NCBI RefSeq assembly: GCF_014190875.1
Contig: NZ_JACHVS010000001.1
Span: forward strand, 2,294,001-2,358,000
Length of the DNA: 64,000 nt
DNA from: Paeniglutamicibacter cryotolerans
Lineage (GTDB): Bacteria; Actinomycetota; Actinomycetes; Actinomycetales; Micrococcaceae
Direction: 5' to 3'
Below are positions 52,579 to 62,979 of the stretch, one piece after another. Both the position numbers and the translations under genes were made by a program. Numbering within the stretch: the first letter of the stretch is position 1; every line of letters starts with the position of its first letter. The notes under the pieces are model-generated. The model saw only the letters and a program-made list of their open reading frames with translations, had not been told where the DNA came from and ran no database searches.

Positions 52579-53127
52579 ATGCGGTTGCGGTTAGAGCGGA
52601 CCGAACGCGTCATCGTCAAAACCAGGGCCCACCCCCGGGCGCTCCGCCGTCCGCTGTTCGCCGGCTACCTGCTGCTGGCCGTCTTCCCCTTTGCCTTGGC
52701 GTTCCTCAGCAGGGGAAACCTGCCCGATGCCCTGGCCTCGATGGCGCCGGCCTTGTCGGTGGGCGCGGCGGTGCTCGGTGCGCTGCTGTTCATCTGGTGG
52801 TGCCTGCGGCCGCTGTGGAAATGGAACCGGCACCTCACCTACCTGACCAACCGGCGCCTGATCGCCAAGGCCGGGACCCTGACAACGGGCGAGACGGTGA
52901 GCCTGTACGCGGTGCACGGCATCAACGTCCAGGCCCGCGCCGAGGGCGGCCCGGGGACCCTGCGCATCGCCGCTGGGGAGAAGCAGGCCGTCTACCGGAA
53001 CCTGCCGGGCGTGCATAAAATGGCGCACCTGGTGCAGGAGGCGATCATGGCGCTGCCACGTGGCCTGCGGGTTGATGGTGTAAATATGGAAGTCAACGAA
53101 ACAACCGATGGGACCGAACATGGATGA
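52579..53127 (+). CDS. PH-domain membrane protein
   Basis: 182 residues. Two hydrophobic helices (~24-44 and ~58-78) precede a soluble bacterial PH-like (bPH_2) domain (~83-165: RHLTYLTNRRLIAKAGTLTTGE..., VSLYAVHGINVQAR, GTLRIAAGEKQAVYRNLPGVHKM). Function of the family is largely unknown and membrane scaffolding is suggested. Start ATG 52579 follows GAAAGG. Its last codons overlap the cyclase gene start, so the two are probably one operon. Confidence 0.75.
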   Translation: MRLRLERTERVIVKTRAHPRALRRPLFAGYLLLAVFPFALAFLSRGNLPDALASMAPALSVGAAVLGALLFIWWCLRPLWKWNRHLTYLTNRRLIAKAGTLTTGETVSLYAVHGINVQARAEGGPGTLRIAAGEKQAVYRNLPGVHKMAHLVQEAIMALPRGLRVDGVNMEVNETTDGTEHG

Positions 53128-54433
53128 CCGGCAGCTGGCGACGGGCTCGCAGCCCCTGGCCCCGACGGCCGCCTCCGTGGCGGCCCGGGCCGGAGCCCAG
53201 CGGCCCGCAGCTGACGAGCCGCTGCCCTTCGCCGACGAGAGCGGCAGGCAGGCTCAGGCAGACCCGCATGGGAATGCCGACGCAGAGCCCTCGACCGCTG
53301 AAGTCGCCCCGGATGCCACGGGCGAGCCGGGCGAACCAAACGGGCCGGGTGAAGCGACGGAAAGCCAGGAACCGGACCCCGCCTCGACCCCGTTGTCCTC
53401 CCGGGACGCCGCCCGAGCATTGGAACGCAGGCTGCTGGGCGCCGAACGCACCATGCGCCGGCGCGAAGTGGCCCAGGGTGCCGGAGTCTCGCTGCTTTCG
53501 GCGCGCAAGCTCTGGCGCGCCATCGGCTTCCCGAACCTGGGCGACGAGGAAGTCTTCTTCACCGCTGTCGATCAGGAGGCGCTGCTGACCATGGTCGGTA
53601 TGGTGCGTGAAGGCACCCTGACCGAGGAAACGGCCATCTCGCTGACCCGGTCCATCGGACAGATGACTGACCGCATGGTGGTCTGGCAGGTTGAGGCGCT
53701 GGTGGAAGACATGGTCCAGAACCAGGGCATGAGCGACCCCGAGGCCCGCCGTCAACTCGTGCACCTGCTACCGGACCTGCTCGAACCGCTGGAGGAACTG
53801 CTTGTCTACTCCTGGCGCCGGCAGATGAACGCCGCCGTGCACCGGTTGGTGCTGCGCGCCGAATCCGGGCTGGCGGCCAGCGCCGAGGGCCGCGACGGGT
53901 CCGAGGACGACGCACCCCTGCCCTTGGCCCGCGCCGTGGGCTTCGCCGACCTGGTCTCCTACACCTCGCTGTCGCGGCGCATGAACGAGCGCACGCTGGC
54001 CCAGCTGGTGCAACGCTTCGAGAACAAGTGTGCAGAGGTGATCTCGGTCGGCGGCGGGCGGCTGGTGAAGACGATCGGCGACGAAGTGCTCTTCATCGCC
54101 GAGACGCCGCAGGCAGGGGCGCAGATCTCGCTGGCCTTGGCGCGCGAGTTCCGCGAGGACGAGTTCCTGCCCGACACCCGCGTCTCGCTGGTCTGGGGCC
54201 GGGTCCTTTCGCGCCTGGGCGACATCTACGGGCCCACGGTGAACCTGGCGGCCCGGCTGACCTCGCTGGCCGAACCCGGTACGGTGCTCATTGATTCGCT
54301 CACTGCCGCGACGCTGGCGGATGACGACCGGTTCGTGCTCGAGCCGATGGAAACCACGTCCGTGCGCGGCTTCGGTGACATCAATCCGGTCCGCCTGGCA
54401 CCGGGCAAGGGCGAGGGACTGGTGCTTGACTAG
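53120..54433 (+). CDS. Class III adenylate cyclase with Rv1264-type regulatory domain
   Basis: 437 residues. A Pro/Ala-rich, acidic leader (~1-95) is followed by a helical domain with AQGAGVSLLSARKLWRAIGFPNLGDEEVFF (~119-148), the adenylate-cyclase regulatory domain known from the pH-sensing mycobacterial Rv1264. The catalytic domain (~265-430) keeps all class III residues: metal aspartates in FADLVSYT and TIGDEVLF, the substrate-specifying lysine in VKTIGD and aspartate in GDIYG, and transition-state Asn/Arg in TVNLAARL. The pattern predicts ATP to cAMP. ATG 53120 is used. ATG 53108 is the alternative. Overlaps the PH-domain gene. Confidence 0.85.
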   Translation: MDDRQLATGSQPLAPTAASVAARAGAQRPAADEPLPFADESGRQAQADPHGNADAEPSTAEVAPDATGEPGEPNGPGEATESQEPDPASTPLSSRDAARALERRLLGAERTMRRREVAQGAGVSLLSARKLWRAIGFPNLGDEEVFFTAVDQEALLTMVGMVREGTLTEETAISLTRSIGQMTDRMVVWQVEALVEDMVQNQGMSDPEARRQLVHLLPDLLEPLEELLVYSWRRQMNAAVHRLVLRAESGLAASAEGRDGSEDDAPLPLARAVGFADLVSYTSLSRRMNERTLAQLVQRFENKCAEVISVGGGRLVKTIGDEVLFIAETPQAGAQISLALAREFREDEFLPDTRVSLVWGRVLSRLGDIYGPTVNLAARLTSLAEPGTVLIDSLTAATLADDDRFVLEPMETTSVRGFGDINPVRLAPGKGEGLVLD

Positions 54434-54547
54434 GCGCCACTCGGGGAGGGTCCATCCGGTTCAGCTCATCGGTTAGACTTATTCCGCGAAGGGTCCCGGC
54501 ACTGGGTTGCCGTGGTGCCGCAGGACTCGAACACGAAGGTCACAAGC

Positions 54548-57500
54548 ATGTCCCGTCGGGGATTCGAAGCACTCCGCTCCACCGCTTTCAAGGCGTCCGC
54601 GCTGACGGTTGCCGCCGCGATCGCCGTGACCGGTGCCGTGTTCTACCCCGGATTCGACACGGCAGACGTCGAACTCAACGACGGCGGCGTCTGGGTGGTC
54701 AACAAGGCGGCGAACAAGGTCGGGCACCTGAACTACCAGTCCAGGACGCTGGACGGCGGCCTGCTCACCCCGATCCCCTCCTACGACCTGGCCCAGAACG
54801 CCGACAAGGTCTTCGTGCGCAACCTGCAACAGGCGTCGCTGACCACCATCGACCCGGCCATGGTGGCCTTTGCGGATGACAATTCGATGCCGGCGAACAC
54901 CGAGTTCTCCTATGGCTCAAAGGTCATCGCCGTAGCCGACGCCGACCGCGGCATGGTGTACGGGACCACCACGGCGCAACTGGCCGGATTCGCCTCGCAG
55001 GACAATGAACCGCTGCTCGATGCCACCGGGCGCGCGCTGAGCGTGGTCGGGGCAGACGACACCATCTGGGCTGTCGACCTGCAGGAAAGCCGTTTCCTGA
55101 GCTTCACTGCGCAGCCCGATGGCAGCTTCGCGCAGGGCCCGGAGCAGCGGATCGATGGCATCGACTCGATGGCCGAGCCCCAGCTGAGCGCCGTGGGGGA
55201 CACCGCTGTGCTCTTCGACGCAGCCGACGGCCGCCTGATCACCTCCACCGGCATCACCACGACTCTGCCCGATCCGGGCCGGGCTCGCCTTCAGGTCCCC
55301 GGACCGGAGACCGGCGCCGTGGCCATCGCGCTGGGCGACCGCCTCGCCGAGGTTCCCCTGGACGGATCAGCCCCGATATACACGCAGCCCGGCGCCGGCG
55401 GCCGGCCGATCGCCCCGGTGCGGGTCGGCGGCTGCACCCACGCCGTCTGGACCAGTGGCGGCAGCTACCTGCGTTCCTGTGACGATGCCGCCCAGGACGA
55501 ATCGGTGCCGGTCCCCGGGCTCGGCGCAGGAGCCGAGCTGGCCTTCCGCGTGAACCGCGACGTCGTGGTGCTCAACGACGTGACCAGCGGGCGCGTCTGG
55601 CTGGTCAACGACGGGCTGCAGGTGGTGGATAACTGGTCTGACCTGGATCCGCCCAAGGGCAAGGGCAAGGCAAAGGACGAGGACTCCAAGGAGATCACCG
55701 ACGCCATCGAACTGCCCAAGCGCGGGGTCAAGAACAAGGCGCCGATCGCCAAGGCCGACAGGTTCGGTGTCCGCGCCGGACGGACCACGCTGCTGCCGGT
55801 GCTCTTCAACGACGTGGACCCCGACGGGGACCTGCTGGTGGCCAAGCTCAGCGGCAAGCAGCCGACCATCGGTACGCTGCAGGCCATCTACGACGGCACC
55901 GGCTTCCAGCTGGTCGTCCCCGAGAAGGCATCTGGCACCACGTCCTTCAGCTACCAGGCTGCCGACGGGCGCGGCGGCTTTGATACGGCGCGGGCGAGCA
56001 TCCGGGTGGTTCCCGACTCCGAGAACAACGCACCGAACCAAGAGCGGATCACCACGCTGCGCGTGCGCCAGGGCGAGTCGGTGACCCAGAACGTGCTCAC
56101 CGACTGGTCCGATCCGGACGGGGATGACCTGCAGCTGATCGGCGGGGAATCAAAGGACGGCGATGTGGTGCGGGTGCGCCCGGACGGCTCGCTGACCTTC
56201 CAGGACGGCGGCAAGAAGGCCGGACGCAAGGAAATTACCATTCAGGTCTCCGACGGGCGCGAGGGCACCCAGGGCCGGATCATCGTCGAAACCCTCACCG
56301 CACCCACCATCCCACCGCTGACCACCACCGACCACGTGGTCGCAAACGCCGGGGACCAGGTCTCCTTCGCGCCGCTGTCCAACGATGCGGACCCCTCGGG
56401 AGCCGGGCTGCGCCTGGCCGGGATCGACGACGTGGAGGGGCTGGAACTGAACGCCAACCCCGACGCCGGCACGGTGACGCTGCGCGGCAAGCGCGAGGGC
56501 ACCTACTACGCCAAGTACGTGGCGACCAACGGCCCGGCCAGCGCGCCGGGACTGGTCCGCATCGACATCAGGAAGCCCGAGGGCAACGCCGGGAACCCGA
56601 TAGCCGTGCGCGACACCGGGCTGCTGCCGGCCGGCGGCAACGTGCTGGTGAATGTGCTCGGCAACGACTCGGACCCCGCCGGTGGCGTGCTGGTGCTCAC
56701 CGGCACCGATGCCCCGGCCAAGGCCCCGTTTTCCGTTTCGGTGGAACGCAACTCGTTCGTGCGCATCACCGACGTGCGCGGGCTGACCGAACCCATGAAG
56801 GTCAGCTACACGGTCTCCAACGGGACCGGTAGTGCCACCGGCGAGATCACTGTCATCCCGGTCCCGGCACCCCCGCGCCTGGAACCGCCGCGACCCGCGC
56901 CTGACAACGTGGTGGTGCGTGCCGGCGACGTCTCCACCGTCCGCGTGCTGGAAAACGACGTGCACCCCAACGGCGCCGAACTCACCCTGCTGCCCGGACT
57001 GAAGGAAGCGGACGGCATCGGCGCCGGGTCGCTGATCTCCGTCGCCGACGCCACTGTACGCTTCCGCGCCGGGGACTTCGGCGGCAAGCCGGCCCGCGTC
57101 TCGGTGGTCTATACGGTGGCCGGTCCCGACGGGCAGAAGGCAGATGCCCGCATCAACTTCCACATCCAGCCGATGAACGCTGCTGCCAACGCGGCACCGG
57201 CACCCGAAGCCGTCACCGGACGGGTTTTTGCCGGCGGGCGGACACTGCTGCAGGTGCCGCTGGACGGGATCGACCCCGACGGCGACTCCGTCTCGCTGAT
57301 CTCCCTCGGCGCAGCACCGACGAAGGGCAGCGCGCGGATCCGCGGCGGCGCCATCGAATACACCGCCTCCCGGGGCGCCTCGGGCACCGACGTGTTCACC
57401 TACGTGGTCGAGGACCGGCCCGGCGCCCGCGCCACCGGCACCGTGATGGTGGGCATCGCCCCGCTCTCCACCAAGAACAACCCGCCGGTCGCCGTCAACG

Positions 57501-60500
57501 ACTCGATCACCGTCCGGCCCTCCCGCCCCGTCTCCGTCGACGTGTTGGCCAACGACACCGACCCCGACGGGGACCCGGTGGCGCTGCTCGATGACTTGAA
57601 CTCCGGCAACGGGGTGCAGGCAGCGGTGAAGAACGGGCGCATCGTGATCACTGCGCCCCCGGAGAAGGGCTCGGTCTCCACCCGCTACTCGGTCAGCGAC
57701 GGGCGCGGCGGCAAGGCAAGCGCCACGCTGAGCGTCGAGGCCGATCCCCAGGCCCGGCTGCTTCCCCCGATCGCCCGCGACGACAGGGTCTCCAACCAGG
57801 ACATCGTCGGAAAGGACAAGGTCTCGGTGCCGCTGCTGCTCAACGACGAGGACCCCGACGGGCGCATCGATGACCTGGTTATCACGCTGCCGGAAAAGCC
57901 AGCCGGCGTGGTGCTCGACGCAGATGCACTGGTGGTGCCGGTGCGCGCCGATCCACAGGTCATCGCGTACACCATCACCGACCCGGACAAGCTCACCTCC
58001 ACGGCATTCGTGCTGGTGCCCGGCGTCGGTGTCGATGGCCCCGCACCGGCGCTGCGCAGCGACGTTCCCCGGGAGGTCATGGCCGGCGATACCCTGGCCC
58101 TGAAGCTCGGTGACATCGTTGCGGTGCGCGATGGACGCAGCCCCCGGCTGACCGGCGAGGCAAAGGCCTCATCGGTACCGCAGAGCACCGGGGCCCTGGT
58201 CCGCTCGGCCACCGGGCTTGCCTTCACCTCCGACAAGGCCTACTCGGGCCCGGCATCTGTCACCTTCGAGGTCACCGACGGCAAGGGCCCGGACGATGCC
58301 GAGGGAAAGACAGCAGTACTCTCGCTGCCCATCACTGTGCTCCCGCGCCCCGAGGAAAACCAGCCCCCGACGCTGCAGTCCAACGCCCTGCAGGTCGCTG
58401 CTGGCGAGGGTGCCGCGACACTTGACCTGCGCGCAACGGCCACCGACCCGAACCCGGACGACGTGCCCAAGCTGGCCTTCGCGCTGGGTGCCAACCCGAT
58501 CGCCGGGCTCGATGTCGCGCTCGTGGACGGGCACACGCTGAGTGTCAGCGCACCGGCCAACACTCCCAAGGGCACGGCCGGCACGCTGACCGCGACCGTG
58601 ACCGACGGCCGCTCCGACCCGGTCCCGGCCACGATCGAGGTGGCTGTGCTGGCATCCACCCGCGAGCTTCCAGTGGCGAACCCCGATACCGTGTCCGACG
58701 CACACCAGGGCCGGCCCGTAGCCATCGACGTGTTGGCCAACGACCACAACCCCTACGCCGGGGAGGGGGAGCTGAAGCTGATCTCCGCCACGGCCACGCA
58801 GGGCGAGGGCGGCATCGAGGTCCGCGGGAGCAAGCTGGCAGTCACTCCGGCGGACGACTTCGTGGGCACGCTGCTGGTGCAATACACCATCGGTGACATG
58901 ACCGGGGATCCGGACCGGCAGGTCAGCGGCACGGCATCGGTGAACGTGCTCGGGCGCCCCGCTGCGCCGGGACTGCCACTGGTTGAATCCAGCGGTGACC
59001 GCACAGTAGCGCTGCGTTGGGACGCCCCGGCGAACAACGGCTCGGACATCACCCACTACACCGTCACCGGCGACGGTGTCTCCCAGCGCTGCGCCACGAC
59101 CACCTGCACGCTCACCGGGCTGACAAACGACAAGGCCTACACCTTCAGCGTCACTGCGACGAACGCCGTGGGCGAATCGGACCCCTCGGCAGCCTCGGCC
59201 GAGGCCAGGCCCGATGTCGAGCCGGAGCAGCCCGCCCCGCCGACCACCACCTACGGCGACCAGGAGGTGGCTGTTGCCTGGATGACACCGGTCTCCAAGG
59301 GCTCACCGGTCACCAGCTACGCGTTGGAGATCTCCCCGGCCCCGGCCAACGGGATCTCCCAGGTCACCGGCATCACCTCCACCGGGTATACGGCCACGGG
59401 GCTGGCCAACGGCACCGCCTACCAGTTCCGCGTCCAGGCGCTGAACTCGGCGGACAAGCCATCGGAATTCAGCTCCTACTCCACCGCCGAGATCCCCGCG
59501 GGAAAGCCGTTCACACCGGATGCCCCGGTCGCCGAACGCGTGGAATCGGTCGTCGACGGCGGGTCGGTCGCCGTGCGCTGGAGCGCCCCGGGTGACAACG
59601 GCGCCTCGCTGCAGCAGTACACGCTGCGCGTCTTCGAGGGCGGCTCGGTGGTCCGCACCATCGACGCCATCGCCGCCGGAACCACCGGGCAGACGCTGAC
59701 CGGGCTCAAGGCCACCGGTTCCTACTCGTTCGGCGTCACTGCCCGGAACAAGGCCGGTGCCTCCGAGCCCAGTGCCCGTTCCAACGCCGTGACACCGTAC
59801 GGGCGCCCGGGCTCGATGGCCAAGCCGAAGGCCACGGCGACCGGGACCTCGAACCAGGTGCGGCTTCAGTTCACCGCCCCGGCGGCAAACGGCTCGCCGA
59901 TTACCGGATACCAGGTCTCAGGTGGCGGTGGCAGCTGGACTGCCATCTCCGGCCCGGGCGCCATCGTCGGCACAGCGGCAAACGGGACACCGCAGTCCTG
60001 GGCCGTGCGTGCCCTCAACGCCGCCGGTCCGGGCCCGGAAAGCAGCATGTCAGCTCCTGAATCCTCCTACGGCCCGCTGTCCGATGGCGGCGGGCGCTCG
60101 GCCAACCACAACGACAACTCGGTCACGTTCACCTGGAACGCCAACGACAACTCCTACGCCAACGGCCGCCCGGTCACGCTGAAGGTCACAGCCAACGGCT
60201 CAGCGGTCAACGCCGCGTCCGGCCGGCACACCGTGGGCGGCCTGGGCTATTCGACCAAGGCGACCCTGGTGGTCACCGCCACCGATACGCAGGGCCAAAG
60301 CGCCAGCTGGACCATCGATGACACCACCAATCCGGCACCGCCGCCGCCGAAGGTACCGTCTGTGGCGCTCAAGCGAGGTTCCTTCATCAACGACGGAACC
60401 ACCTGCACCATCAACTGCTACAAGTACAACGTACAGCTGCAGGACCTGGCGGGCAGCACGAACTACGAGGTCAAATGCATGAGCAGCCAAGGGGAAATCG

Positions 60501-60643
60501 ACGACATCCCGCAGAACGTCACCACCGACGCTGCCGGCAACTGGGGTCCCGGAGACATTCCCTGCTGGGTCGGAAAGGGCTACGGTAATCCGTTCTGGGC
60601 CGAGGTCGGCGGGATCAGCTCGAACCGGGTTCCCGACTGGTGA
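54548..60643 (+). CDS. Giant extracellular Ig-like/cadherin-like and FN3 repeat protein
   Basis: 2031 residues from ATG 54548 (GAAGG upstream). A signal-anchor helix (~15-32) is followed by a propeller-like region (~45-385). A Lys/Asp-rich linker leads to about ten cadherin/Ig-like repeats of ~95 residues (~398-1470), most carrying a calcium-type ND-DPDGD loop. Four to five FN3 domains follow (~1470-1927), then a C-terminal domain with four cysteines (CTINCYKYN, VKCMSSQ, IPCWVG). This repeat protein precedes moxR, DUF58 and transglutaminase genes, a conserved actinobacterial cluster. It is probably a surface fibre whose assembly uses the MoxR system. That function is inference. Confidence 0.85.
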   Translation: MSRRGFEALRSTAFKASALTVAAAIAVTGAVFYPGFDTADVELNDGGVWVVNKAANKVGHLNYQSRTLDGGLLTPIPSYDLAQNADKVFVRNLQQASLTTIDPAMVAFADDNSMPANTEFSYGSKVIAVADADRGMVYGTTTAQLAGFASQDNEPLLDATGRALSVVGADDTIWAVDLQESRFLSFTAQPDGSFAQGPEQRIDGIDSMAEPQLSAVGDTAVLFDAADGRLITSTGITTTLPDPGRARLQVPGPETGAVAIALGDRLAEVPLDGSAPIYTQPGAGGRPIAPVRVGGCTHAVWTSGGSYLRSCDDAAQDESVPVPGLGAGAELAFRVNRDVVVLNDVTSGRVWLVNDGLQVVDNWSDLDPPKGKGKAKDEDSKEITDAIELPKRGVKNKAPIAKADRFGVRAGRTTLLPVLFNDVDPDGDLLVAKLSGKQPTIGTLQAIYDGTGFQLVVPEKASGTTSFSYQAADGRGGFDTARASIRVVPDSENNAPNQERITTLRVRQGESVTQNVLTDWSDPDGDDLQLIGGESKDGDVVRVRPDGSLTFQDGGKKAGRKEITIQVSDGREGTQGRIIVETLTAPTIPPLTTTDHVVANAGDQVSFAPLSNDADPSGAGLRLAGIDDVEGLELNANPDAGTVTLRGKREGTYYAKYVATNGPASAPGLVRIDIRKPEGNAGNPIAVRDTGLLPAGGNVLVNVLGNDSDPAGGVLVLTGTDAPAKAPFSVSVERNSFVRITDVRGLTEPMKVSYTVSNGTGSATGEITVIPVPAPPRLEPPRPAPDNVVVRAGDVSTVRVLENDVHPNGAELTLLPGLKEADGIGAGSLISVADATVRFRAGDFGGKPARVSVVYTVAGPDGQKADARINFHIQPMNAAANAAPAPEAVTGRVFAGGRTLLQVPLDGIDPDGDSVSLISLGAAPTKGSARIRGGAIEYTASRGASGTDVFTYVVEDRPGARATGTVMVGIAPLSTKNNPPVAVNDSITVRPSRPVSVDVLANDTDPDGDPVALLDDLNSGNGVQAAVKNGRIVITAPPEKGSVSTRYSVSDGRGGKASATLSVEADPQARLLPPIARDDRVSNQDIVGKDKVSVPLLLNDEDPDGRIDDLVITLPEKPAGVVLDADALVVPVRADPQVIAYTITDPDKLTSTAFVLVPGVGVDGPAPALRSDVPREVMAGDTLALKLGDIVAVRDGRSPRLTGEAKASSVPQSTGALVRSATGLAFTSDKAYSGPASVTFEVTDGKGPDDAEGKTAVLSLPITVLPRPEENQPPTLQSNALQVAAGEGAATLDLRATATDPNPDDVPKLAFALGANPIAGLDVALVDGHTLSVSAPANTPKGTAGTLTATVTDGRSDPVPATIEVAVLASTRELPVANPDTVSDAHQGRPVAIDVLANDHNPYAGEGELKLISATATQGEGGIEVRGSKLAVTPADDFVGTLLVQYTIGDMTGDPDRQVSGTASVNVLGRPAAPGLPLVESSGDRTVALRWDAPANNGSDITHYTVTGDGVSQRCATTTCTLTGLTNDKAYTFSVTATNAVGESDPSAASAEARPDVEPEQPAPPTTTYGDQEVAVAWMTPVSKGSPVTSYALEISPAPANGISQVTGITSTGYTATGLANGTAYQFRVQALNSADKPSEFSSYSTAEIPAGKPFTPDAPVAERVESVVDGGSVAVRWSAPGDNGASLQQYTLRVFEGGSVVRTIDAIAAGTTGQTLTGLKATGSYSFGVTARNKAGASEPSARSNAVTPYGRPGSMAKPKATATGTSNQVRLQFTAPAANGSPITGYQVSGGGGSWTAISGPGAIVGTAANGTPQSWAVRALNAAGPGPESSMSAPESSYGPLSDGGGRSANHNDNSVTFTWNANDNSYANGRPVTLKVTANGSAVNAASGRHTVGGLGYSTKATLVVTATDTQGQSASWTIDDTTNPAPPPPKVPSVALKRGSFINDGTTCTINCYKYNVQLQDLAGSTNYEVKCMSSQGEIDDIPQNVTTDAAGNWGPGDIPCWVGKGYGNPFWAEVGGISSNRVPDW

Positions 60644-60698
60644 CCGGCACTGCAGCACCGATGCCCATGACGAAGCACCGATTTCCAGGAGACGACAG

Positions 60699-61673
60699 AT
60701 GACGATGACCACCGAGCAGGCCGAATGGTTTGCGGGGACCTTTGAACGCCTCTCGGCGAACATCGGCACGGCTGTGCTGGGCAAGGAGCACCCGGTGCGC
60801 CTGGTGCTGACCGGGCTGCTGGCCGAGGGCCATATCCTGCTCGAGGACGCCCCGGGCACCGGCAAGACGATGTTGGCCCGGGCCCTGTCGGCGACGGTGC
60901 AGGGGCGCCATGCGCGCATCCAGTTCACCCCCGACCTGCTGCCATCGGACGTCACCGGCATCACCGTCTACGACCAGAAGAGCGGGGAATTCACCTTCCA
61001 CCGCGGCCCGATCTTCGCCAACATCGTGCTGGCGGACGAGATCAACCGGGCATCGCCCAAGACCCAGTCGGCGCTGCTGGAGGTCATGGAGGAGCACCGG
61101 GTCACGGTCGACGGGACGACCTACGCGCAGGAGCGCCCGTTCCTGGTCATTGCCACGCAGAACCCGATCGAGCAGGCCGGGACGTATCGGCTGCCCGAGG
61201 CACAGCTGGACCGCTTCCTGATCAAGACATCGATCGGCTACCCGGACCGCGAGGCAACGGTGGCACTGCTGGCCGGTGCCGGGACCCGCGACCGTTCGGC
61301 TGCGCTGAGCCCGGTCATCACCACCGCGGCCGTGGCGGAGATGATCGACCTGGCAGCCACGGTGCACGTGGACGTGAGCGTGCTTGACTACGTGGCCCGG
61401 CTGACCGAGGCCACCCGCGAGAGCCCGGACACCCGGCTCGGTGTATCGGTGCGTGGCGCGCTGGGGATGGTCCGTGCAGCGAAGGCCTGGGCGGCGTCCG
61501 CCGCGCGCAACTACGTGCTGCCCGATGACATCAAGGAGCTGGCTCCCTACGTGTTCACGCACCGCCTGGTGCTTGACCCGGAGGCCGAATTCGCCGGTGC
61601 CACGGCACAGGGCGTCATTGAACGCATGCTCATCGAGGTCCCGGCACCGCAGCATGCCGAGGCGCGGTCCTAG
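60699..61673 (+). CDS. MoxR-family AAA+ ATPase
   Basis: 324 residues. Walker A EDAPGTGKTMLARALS (~49-64), Walker B VLADEINRASPKTQSALLEVMEE (~109-131), sensor 1 ATQNPIEQAGTYRLPEAQLDRF and the C-terminal lid are all typical of MoxR. These chaperone-like ATPases mature or insert metal into partner proteins, usually with DUF58/VWA-type proteins, which is exactly the next gene. GGAG precedes the ATG. Confidence 0.95.
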   Translation: MTMTTEQAEWFAGTFERLSANIGTAVLGKEHPVRLVLTGLLAEGHILLEDAPGTGKTMLARALSATVQGRHARIQFTPDLLPSDVTGITVYDQKSGEFTFHRGPIFANIVLADEINRASPKTQSALLEVMEEHRVTVDGTTYAQERPFLVIATQNPIEQAGTYRLPEAQLDRFLIKTSIGYPDREATVALLAGAGTRDRSAALSPVITTAAVAEMIDLAATVHVDVSVLDYVARLTEATRESPDTRLGVSVRGALGMVRAAKAWAASAARNYVLPDDIKELAPYVFTHRLVLDPEAEFAGATAQGVIERMLIEVPAPQHAEARS

Positions 61674-61692
61674 GGCCCGAAGGCACCGGAAG

Positions 61693-62979
61693 ATGAACAG
61701 CACACCAGTACCGGGCCCGGCCCGGGCATTTCCCGCCGTGTGGTGGCGCCGCGCCACTGCCCGTGCGGCGACCCTGCGCACCCCGGCCGTCGACCGGGCA
61801 CTGGCGGCATCCGGCGCCCGGATCGCACCGGTGCTCGATGTCATCACGCCGCTGGGCCGGCTGCTGGCGGGGATCTCGGTGCTTGGCTGGGTCCTGGGCC
61901 TGGCCTTCGGCTGGCAGGAGGCGAAGGTCGCCGCGCTCATGGGCACGCTGCTGCTGGTACTGGCCATCGGTTTCATCCTGGGCCGCTCCATCTACTCCGT
62001 GACACTGGACCTGAACCGGACCCGGGTCGCGGTGGGGGACCGGGCTGTGGGCGGCATCGACGTGTCAAACGCCTCGGCGCGCCAGCTGGCGCCCTCCGTG
62101 ATGGAACTGCCGGTGGGCCGGGCAGTTGCCCGTTTCAGGGTGCCGCGGCTGACCGCCGGACAAACGCACCAGGACCTGTTCACCATCCCCACGGCCCGGC
62201 GCGCCGTGCTCTTGGTGGGCCCGGTGCGCACTGTGCGCCAGGACCCGTTCGGGCTGCTGCGCCGGGCGGTGCGCTGGACCGGTGCCGTCGAGCTCTTCGT
62301 GCACCCGGTGACCACCGCGCTGGACGGTGCCTCTGCCGGTTTCATCCGCGACCTCGAGGGAGTGCCGACCCGCGACCTGAGCGACTCCGATGTCTCCTTC
62401 CACGCGCTGCGTGACTACGTGCCGGGGGACGACCTGCGCCACGTGCACTGGAAATCCACCGCACGCACCGGCACCATGATGGTGCGCCAGTTCGAGGAGA
62501 CCCGCCGCTCGCACATCGCCTTGTCGCTGAGCACTGCTGCCACCGACTACCTGGAGCCCGGGGACTTCGAGCTGGCAGTGAGCGTGGCAGCATCGATCGG
62601 CCGCCAGGCCATAGCCGAGCAGCGCAAGCTCGACGTGCTGACCCAGACCGGGCCGCTGCGCACCGACTCGGGGCGCCGGCTGCTCGATGACCTGACCCGG
62701 GTGCAGGCGGCCGACGGGTGCGCAGCGCTGGCAACGCTCAGCCGCACCACGGCCGATGCCGTCCCGAACGCGTCGGTCGCTTTCCTCATCACCGGCCCCG
62801 GCACCACGGCGGCACAGCTGCGGGCAGCAGCCATGCACGTTCCACTGGGGGTGCGGGCCCTTGCCATCCGCTGCGGCGGTTCGCTGGAAACCGGCAGGTC
62901 GGGCATCGGTGAACTGACTGTGCTCTCGCTCGGAGCACTGGATGACCTGGGCCTGCTGCTGCGCAAGGCAGCCGCATGA
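61693..62979 (+). CDS. DUF58 family protein
   Basis: 428 residues. Two helices (~52-72 and ~77-97) are followed by a soluble region with the DUF58 core FHALRDYVPGDDLRHVHWKSTARTG (split ~236-260) and a VWA-like C-terminus. DUF58 proteins are regular partners of MoxR ATPases. ATG 61693 follows GGAAG. Its stop overlaps the next start as ATGA. Confidence 0.9.
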   Translation: MNSTPVPGPARAFPAVWWRRATARAATLRTPAVDRALAASGARIAPVLDVITPLGRLLAGISVLGWVLGLAFGWQEAKVAALMGTLLLVLAIGFILGRSIYSVTLDLNRTRVAVGDRAVGGIDVSNASARQLAPSVMELPVGRAVARFRVPRLTAGQTHQDLFTIPTARRAVLLVGPVRTVRQDPFGLLRRAVRWTGAVELFVHPVTTALDGASAGFIRDLEGVPTRDLSDSDVSFHALRDYVPGDDLRHVHWKSTARTGTMMVRQFEETRRSHIALSLSTAATDYLEPGDFELAVSVAASIGRQAIAEQRKLDVLTQTGPLRTDSGRRLLDDLTRVQAADGCAALATLSRTTADAVPNASVAFLITGPGTTAAQLRAAAMHVPLGVRALAIRCGGSLETGRSGIGELTVLSLGALDDLGLLLRKAAA

